Under the pieces are notes generated by a model. It had not been told where the DNA came from, did no database searches, and saw only the letters and a program-made list of their open reading frames with translations. From positions 1 through 64,000 of the forward strand of contig CAKSEO010000006.1 in assembly GCA_934446565.1 (NCBI GenBank): a stretch of DNA of 64,000 nucleotides, written 5' to 3'. Both the position numbers and the translations under genes were made by a program. The stretch is from an uncultured Oscillospiraceae bacterium. Lineage in GTDB: Bacteria > Bacillota > Clostridia > Oscillospirales > Ruminococcaceae. Positions within the stretch are counted from its first letter, which is position 1. Each line of letters starts with the position of its first letter. Of the stretch, positions 59,493 to 64,000 are shown piece by piece.

Positions 59493-61790
59493 ATGAACAA
59501 AAAGAAAATTCGATACATCAAGATCAAAGATGAACAGCCTAAAAAGCGTTCCTCTAAGAAGTCGCGCAGCCGCGCGGCAAAGAACTTCGGCCACGCTATG
59601 ACCATAGTGGGCACGACATTTTCCGCAATGCTGCTGATTCTGGTTATCATGGTCTGCATAGTTGCGACGGTGCTTGCCGTGTATGTCCTGGATTTCGCGG
59701 ACAACTCCTACGACGCGAACCTGAAGGACATCGAGATGAAGTACACAAGCTTTGTCTACGGCTACGACGAGGACAACGAGCTCGTGGAGATAAAGCGCCT
59801 TGCGTCTGAGCAGAACCGCGTTTGGGTGGACTATGAGGATATGCCCAAGTGCCTTATCGACGCAGTTGTGGCGTCGGAGGACAAGCGTTTCTACACGCAC
59901 AAGGGAGTTGACTGGTACAGAACCGCCGGAGCGTTCTTCTCCAACGGCGACAGTGGCGGCGGCTCCACGATAACTCAGCAGCTTGTAAAAAACCTCACCG
60001 GCGACAAGGAGGTAAGCTGGGAGCGTAAGCTACGCGAGATCTTCCGTGCGCTGAGCCTTGAGGAAAAGTACACCAAGATCGACATTCTCGAGAGCTATCT
60101 CAATCAGATATGGTTCAACGGAATGATATACGGCGTCGGTGCGGCTTCAGAGTACTATTTCGGCAAGGACGTTTCCGACCTCAACATCGGAGAGGCGGCT
60201 GTACTGGCTGGTATGATACGAAATCCTTCCAAGATGTCGCCGTATTACGACCTGGCGCGTAGCAAGCAGCAGCAGAATTACTCTCTTCGCTGCATGTACG
60301 AGCAGGGTATGATCACCACTAAGGAATACGAGGATTACCGTCTGAACCGCATCCAGGTGCATTTCGCAAAGCCTGTCTACGGTGATGATTACGGTTACAT
60401 TGACGAGCGCACGCTTGTTGATGATACAGACGACAGCGACCTTGACGCGTCCGTTCAGGATAAGCCCTACCAGGCGTACAAGTGGAACGGCGACTATGAG
60501 GTCAGCCAGGACTGGTACGTTGACGCGGCTATCGATCAGGTCATCAACGACTTTGCGGACCTCAAGGGCATCACCTACACATCTGCGAAGAATGAGCTGT
60601 ACAACGGCGGCTATAAAATCTATATCAACGAAAACATGAAACTCCAGAAGATACTGGAGGAGAAATATCGTGACCCGTACACGGTGCTCTCCTATTATAA
60701 TGAGAGCGCAGCGGAAAAGGATCTGATACAGTCGGCGTTCATCGTGATGGATTATACCGGAACGGTGCAGGCGGTCGTAGGCGGTCTGGGCGAGAAACCC
60801 GGCGACGGTGCATTCAACCGCGCAACGCAGGCGACGCGCTCCCCGGGTTCGACGATGAAGCCTATATCCACATACTCGCTGGCGGTGCAGAAGAATCTGA
60901 TCACCTATTCCACGCTGATTCCGGATGAGGCGATAAACATCGGCACTGAGGCGGAGCCGCAGATCTGGCCGCAGAACTACGGCGAGGTATGGGGCGACGG
61001 AACACTCCGCACCGCGTGGTACGGCGTACAGCACTCGCTGAACACACTGGCGGTCAGGGTCGGCAGAATGAACACCACGAGGGCGATGTACACCCAGCTC
61101 ACGCAGATGCTTGGCTTCACGACCCTGGTGGAATCGGATATCGCGCTTTCTCCGCTGTGCCTTGGCGCGCTTACTAACGGAGCAAAGCTGGTCGAAGTCG
61201 CGGGCGCTTATCAGATCTTCGGCAACGGAGGAATTTATTACCGTCCGATGTTCTACAGTAAGGTCGAGGACAGCAAGGGCAACGTGATAATGGAGCAGGA
61301 CTTTTACGGCACTCAGGCGGTGGACAGCGATACCGCATGGGTAACTAACCGCATGATCTATAAGGTAGTCAACGGCGACAGCGGAACTGGTCCTAAGGCG
61401 AAACTTCCCAATGTTGAGGTAATCGGTAAGACTGGTACTTCGAATGCCGGAACCGACCTGCTGTTCATGGGACTTACGCCGGAGTATATCGGCGGACTGT
61501 GGATAGGCTACGATGACAGCCGAGTTATCGGCGGCGGCGACGGCTGGAAGGCTGTAGCGCAGGTATGGCATGATGTCATGATAGATATTCAGGACACTTC
61601 CCAGGTGCTGAACTTCGTTCCCGACCCGACGGTCGTTGAGCGTCAGTACTGCACCATGACGGGACTGCTTGCAACGAACAAGTGCAGCTCTACCAACACG
61701 GGCTACTACCGGGCAAGCAATCTGCCGGATTACTGCAACGGCGACCATGGGACGATACGCGACCAGATACGCGCTAACAATCCGCAGTGA
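59493..61790 (+). CDS. Class A penicillin-binding protein (PBP1A type)
   Basis: Bifunctional peptidoglycan synthase of 765 residues: basic cytoplasmic N-terminus, one membrane helix (about 36-66), a GT51 transglycosylase domain with catalytic Glu129 (ASEDKRFYTHKGVDW) and GGSTITQQLVKN, then a transpeptidase domain with active Ser453 in STMK, the SxN motif HSLN and Lys646 in KTGTS. All catalytic residues are intact. The C-terminus has a short Cys-containing tail (YCTMTG, NKCSST, DYCNGDH). Its promoter carries an 18-bp palindrome between the -35 and -10 boxes. A terminator follows directly. Confidence 0.95.
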   Translation: MNKKKIRYIKIKDEQPKKRSSKKSRSRAAKNFGHAMTIVGTTFSAMLLILVIMVCIVATVLAVYVLDFADNSYDANLKDIEMKYTSFVYGYDEDNELVEIKRLASEQNRVWVDYEDMPKCLIDAVVASEDKRFYTHKGVDWYRTAGAFFSNGDSGGGSTITQQLVKNLTGDKEVSWERKLREIFRALSLEEKYTKIDILESYLNQIWFNGMIYGVGAASEYYFGKDVSDLNIGEAAVLAGMIRNPSKMSPYYDLARSKQQQNYSLRCMYEQGMITTKEYEDYRLNRIQVHFAKPVYGDDYGYIDERTLVDDTDDSDLDASVQDKPYQAYKWNGDYEVSQDWYVDAAIDQVINDFADLKGITYTSAKNELYNGGYKIYINENMKLQKILEEKYRDPYTVLSYYNESAAEKDLIQSAFIVMDYTGTVQAVVGGLGEKPGDGAFNRATQATRSPGSTMKPISTYSLAVQKNLITYSTLIPDEAINIGTEAEPQIWPQNYGEVWGDGTLRTAWYGVQHSLNTLAVRVGRMNTTRAMYTQLTQMLGFTTLVESDIALSPLCLGALTNGAKLVEVAGAYQIFGNGGIYYRPMFYSKVEDSKGNVIMEQDFYGTQAVDSDTAWVTNRMIYKVVNGDSGTGPKAKLPNVEVIGKTGTSNAGTDLLFMGLTPEYIGGLWIGYDDSRVIGGGDGWKAVAQVWHDVMIDIQDTSQVLNFVPDPTVVERQYCTMTGLLATNKCSSTNTGYYRASNLPDYCNGDHGTIRDQIRANNPQ

Positions 61791-61802
61791 GTGCGTGATT
61801 TT

Positions 61803-61829
61803 AAGCGGCTGCAAATGCAGCCGCTTTTC
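61803..61829 (+). terminator. Terminator of the PBP gene
   Basis: AAGCGGCTGC, loop AAAT, GCAGCCGCTT then TTCCTTT. Confidence 0.9.
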
Positions 61830-61938
61830 CTTTGCCCTGCGTTGTTCTGAAATTTTTAAAATATATCCTGCAAACTCTCTGAATCTGTTAAATTCTTGAT
61901 TATGCTCATTTGCACGCGGTCGGAATAAAAAATGAAAC

Positions 61939-61998
61939 GAATCAAGAGAAACGGAGAAAAACCGAGAGAAAGTAAGAGAAACCGAAAGAGAACCGGAT
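61939..61998. other. Purine-rich tract of GAGAAA/CCG units upstream of rplM
   Basis: About 60 bases are almost only A and G, with imperfect repeats of AGAGAAAC and CCGA. They lie between the PBP terminator and the rplM promoter. No gene is seen in this gap (61830-62025). Confidence 0.4.
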
Positions 61999-62025
61999 AT
62001 ATTTGAAATATACGCGGGAAAACCC

Positions 62026-62054
62026 TTGACAAAGCGGGATAAAACGTGTATAAT
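62026..62054 (+). promoter_or_regulatory. Promoter of rplM-rpsI
   Basis: -35 TTGACA (62026-62031), 17-bp spacer, -10 TATAAT (62049-62054). Confidence 0.88.
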
Positions 62055-62070
62055 ATCAACTGTTGCATAG

Positions 62071-62092
62071 TGGCATTTGTGTAGAAATGCCA
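62071..62092 (+). promoter_or_regulatory. L13 leader-type hairpin
   Basis: TGGCATTT, loop GTGTAG, AAATGCCA form a perfect 8-bp hairpin near the 5' end of the rplM mRNA. Firmicute rplM genes carry an autoregulatory L13 leader at this place; this match is by position and simple structure. Confidence 0.55.
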
Positions 62093-62118
62093 GATAATTA
62101 AATAAGGAGGAAACTAAT

Positions 62119-62547
62119 ATGTCAACTTATATGCCTAAGGCTGCCGAAGTTGAGCGCAGCTGGTATATTCTCGACGCAGCTGACAAGCCCCTGGGCCGTG
62201 TAGCTGCAACAGCCGCTCACATTCTGAGAGGCAAGCACAAGCCTACATTCGCTCCCCACTGCGACTGCGGCGATCATGTGATCATCATCAACTGCGCAAA
62301 GGCAGTCCTCACCGGCAAGAAGCTGGAGAAGAAGGTTTACAGATGGCACACCGGCTGGATCGGTCATCTCAAGGAAGTCGGCTATGACAAGCTGATGAAG
62401 GAGAACCCCGAGAAGGCAATGACCATCGCTGTAAACGGCATGCTGCCCAACACCACACTCGGCAGAAAGGCTCTCACCAGACTGCGTTGCTACGCAGGTG
62501 CAGAGCACAACAACGCGGCTCAGAAGCCCGTTGAATACAAAATATAA
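62119..62547 (+). CDS. rplM: 50S ribosomal protein L13
   Basis: Early-assembly protein of the large subunit, 142 residues. It begins MSTYMPKAAEVERSWYILDA and has PLGRVAATAAHILRGKHKPTF (in part), the YRWHTGWIGHLKE segment and MLPNTTLGRKALTRLRCYAG. AAGGAGG precedes ATG 62119. It is cotranscribed with rpsI, 14 bp downstream. Confidence 0.97.
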   Translation: MSTYMPKAAEVERSWYILDAADKPLGRVAATAAHILRGKHKPTFAPHCDCGDHVIIINCAKAVLTGKKLEKKVYRWHTGWIGHLKEVGYDKLMKENPEKAMTIAVNGMLPNTTLGRKALTRLRCYAGAEHNNAAQKPVEYKI

Positions 62548-62561
62548 GGAGGGTCTGAATA

Positions 62562-62960
62562 ATGTACGATTCTAAGCCTTATTACTATGGCACCGGCAGA
62601 AGAAAGCACTCTGTTGCAAGAGTAAGAGTATATCCCGGTAGCGGTACTATTACCATTAACGGTCGTTCCATCGACGACTATTTCGGTCTGGAGACCCTCA
62701 AGCTGATTGTTCGTCAGCCCCTGACCCTCACAGACACCATTGAGAAGTTCGATATCGTTGCTACTGTTGCAGGCGGCGGTGTTACCGGTCAGGCAGGCGC
62801 TATCCGCCACGGTCTGTCCAGAGCACTCCTCCAGTATTCCGACGAGCTCCGTCCTGTCCTCAAGAAGGCTGGCTTCCTCACTCGTGACCCGAGAATGAAG
62901 GAAAGAAAGAAGTACGGTCTCAAGGCTGCACGTCGCGCTCCTCAGTTCTCCAAGAGATAA
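62562..62960 (+). CDS. rpsI: 30S ribosomal protein S9
   Basis: Small-subunit head protein whose C-terminal tail contacts the P-site tRNA, 132 residues. [19 protein letters not shown], the [14 protein letters not shown] stretch and the C-terminal [17 protein letters not shown] with its terminal Lys-Arg are present. AGGAGGG precedes ATG 62562. The 3' end of rpsI is a known integration site for mobile elements in some Firmicutes; none is seen inserted here. Confidence 0.97.
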   Translation: MYDSKPYYYGTGRRKHSVARVRVYPGSGTITINGRSIDDYFGLETLKLIVRQPLTLTDTIEKFDIVATVAGGGVTGQAGAIRHGLSRALLQYSDELRPVLKKAGFLTRDPRMKERKKYGLKAARRAPQFSKR

Positions 62961-63086
62961 TCTTTATCCCTTATGGGAGCTTTCAAAGCGCTTGTTTATG
63001 CGGTTTGTGGCATTATGTGTTAGTTTGGAAACAGGCAAATCACAGACTACAACCAACATAAAACTAACAAGCAACTAACAAAAATC

Positions 63087-63118
63087 AAGGCATTCATCGT
63101 TTGGTGAATGCCTTTTTT
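63087..63118 (+). terminator. Terminator of rplM-rpsI
   Basis: AAGGCATTCA and TGAATGCCTT arms with an 8-nt loop, then TTTTAT. It lies 127 bp after rpsI. The stretch between (62961-63086) holds no gene but has an 8-bp inverted repeat GTTAGTTT/AAACTAAC. Confidence 0.85.
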
Positions 63119-63235
63119 ATTTCATATCCTGTTTATAGCTCTCAATAATTCCTGCACATTGACATGAGTGTAAACCCTCTCCGTCAGCGACGTAGCCCCG
63201 GTATTATCTATTCTAATTCGAGCTGAACAACATTC

Positions 63236-63264
63236 TTGCAATTATATATCATACGTGTTATAAT
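63236..63264 (+). promoter_or_regulatory. Promoter of the 97-residue hypothetical gene
   Basis: -35 TTGCAA (63236-63241), 17-bp spacer, -10 TATAAT (63259-63264). Confidence 0.75.
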
Positions 63265-63309
63265 ACGAGATAGGTAATTCAATAACGACTACACAGGGAG
63301 GGTTCAGTT

Positions 63310-63603
63310 ATGAATAATAATGCGCATAAAGAAAATGAAATAGATGAAACTACAGGGCTTCCTACCGACAGAAGCTATCTTGAATGCGGGCTTCCGGACT
63401 GGCTTGTTAAGTCCATTAAAAGGCTGAATGTCGCCTGGGAAAAGGTAGACAACGGACAAGAATGCCTGAGATGGGATTGCTATTGGTGTGAGCTTCAGAG
63501 CGATATCAACGTTGCCGAGGTAGAACGACTTATTTCTTCAGAACAGGCGTGGTATCTTCGGGAAAAGTATCTGAGACTAAGAATAAATGACGATGATATC
63601 TGA
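63310..63603 (+). CDS. Small acidic hypothetical protein
   Basis: A 97-residue soluble protein, not recognised. It is acidic and helical toward the C-terminus (NVAEVERLISSEQAWYLREK) and has a Trp/Cys-rich middle (WEKVDNGQECLRWDCYWCEL). The three cysteines in WDCYWC spacing are not a known metal motif. A strong site, AGGGAGGGTTCAGTT, and a good promoter support that it is expressed. The codons look ordinary for the genome. Confidence 0.7.
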   Translation: MNNNAHKENEIDETTGLPTDRSYLECGLPDWLVKSIKRLNVAWEKVDNGQECLRWDCYWCELQSDINVAEVERLISSEQAWYLREKYLRLRINDDDI

Positions 63604-63738
63604 CGATTTTCAACATTCTATTGCAGGCTGTCCTGACCTTGGTTTTATGGATACCGAAAGCGCTACTGTTTTACGCGATAGTGACTGATTTGTGCAAATC
63701 GAACAAAAACGCGTCAAAAAAATCTTGGCGTTTTATGG

Positions 63739-63767
63739 TAGACATTTCAGCCGTACTGTGATATAAT
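63739..63767 (+). promoter_or_regulatory. Promoter of the terminal Cys-rich gene
   Basis: -35 TAGACA (63739-63744), 17-bp spacer, -10 TATAAT (63762-63767). Confidence 0.72.
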
Positions 63768-63818
63768 AACTATACAGGTACTATACCCGCTATCTTTCTT
63801 TCGACTGGAGGAATTCAT

Positions 63819-64000
63819 ATGGCAAAGAAGAAGCTTTTCGGCAATAATATCAAGCCCTCATGCAAATACTGTGAGCTTGGCACTGCCGGCGAAGGCGATA
63901 AGATACACTGCTCCAAAATGGGCGATGTTAAGGCTTACGACTCCTGCAAGAAGTTTGTTTATTCCCCGCTGAAACGAGTTCCTAAGAAGGAACTTCAGCT
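63819..64000 (+). CDS. Small cysteine-rich protein, partial at window end
   Basis: The first 60 codons are visible: MAKKKLFGNNIKPSCKYCEL, then HCSKMG and SCKKFVYSPLKRVPKKE. Four cysteines in a C-x2-C ... C ... C order suggest a small zinc-binding fold. Very similar short proteins occur in Ruminococcus-type genomes without known function; this is from general recall, not a search. TGGAGGAATTC precedes ATG 63819. The gene runs off the right edge. Confidence 0.75.
   Translation, partial: MAKKKLFGNNIKPSCKYCELGTAGEGDKIHCSKMGDVKAYDSCKKFVYSPLKRVPKKELQ

Noticed and set aside
60147..61814. Minus-strand open frame of 555 codons over the PBP gene
   Set aside because: The plus-strand PBP has every catalytic motif in order. 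The antisense product is Arg/Val rich without any domain.

Overview
The window looks like chromosome from a Gram-positive gut or rumen anaerobe of the class Clostridia, most likely a Ruminococcus-type member of the Oscillospiraceae. The grounds are the low-GC Firmicute gene set (WhiA, HrcA-type CIRCE control of groESL, a SAM-I riboswitch on metK, YlbJ-like and TIGR04086-like membrane proteins), near-consensus sigma-A promoters with 17-bp spacers, and a GH130 mannosylglucose phosphorylase of the kind known from Ruminococcus albus. Species cannot be fixed from the sequence alone. About 90 percent of the window is coding.

Region 1 (1-12750) is the transcription/translation core: rpoB-rpoC, then rpsL-rpsG-fusA, then tuf. 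Each unit has its own sigma-A promoter, and short GC-rich hairpins sit in several gaps. Region 2 (12755-20140) is mixed: an AT-rich two-gene islet (XRE regulator plus DUF4352-like exported protein) with paired operators, a PocR-domain chemoreceptor cotranscribed with lactaldehyde/propanediol oxidoreductase, two coupled membrane proteins, and a secreted transglutaminase-like protein. Region 3 (20416-29310) holds riboswitch-controlled metK; a tight operon made of a BrxD-like ATPase, a BrxHI/Lhr-like helicase, a YfcE-like phosphodiesterase and WhiA; and CIRCE-groES-groEL. A structured 215-bp repeat element follows groEL.

Region 4 (29630-39165, all minus strand) has a solute-binding lipoprotein translationally coupled to a hybrid histidine kinase. 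It also has a five-gene run: mannosylglucose phosphorylase, Nudix, TrkA, large FtsA-like ATPase, GH26-like lipoprotein. The GH26 protein appears to lack both catalytic glutamates. Region 5 (39167-45020, plus strand) has an accessory SecA, mnmE, a second TrkA protein, a phosphoglycolate-phosphatase-like HAD protein and a cytidylate-kinase-like protein. Region 6 (45025-52595, minus) carries a membrane protein, a heterodimeric ABC exporter, fabV, a HAD phosphatase and a GH3 lipoprotein.

Region 7 (52640-64000) has metY behind a cysteine-rich leader peptide, a secreted FN3-like protein, an ECF sigma factor with a membrane partner, a NusG-domain-II protein, a class A penicillin-binding protein with an 18-bp palindrome inside its promoter, rplM-rpsI with a leader hairpin, and two small genes of unknown function.

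The strongest leads are the brxD/brxHI-like pair locked in an operon with yfcE and whiA, the Cys-rich leader of metY, the GH26 pseudoenzyme in an operon with mannan-related genes, and the repeat element after groEL. No tRNA, rRNA, CRISPR array, transposase or phage gene was seen.
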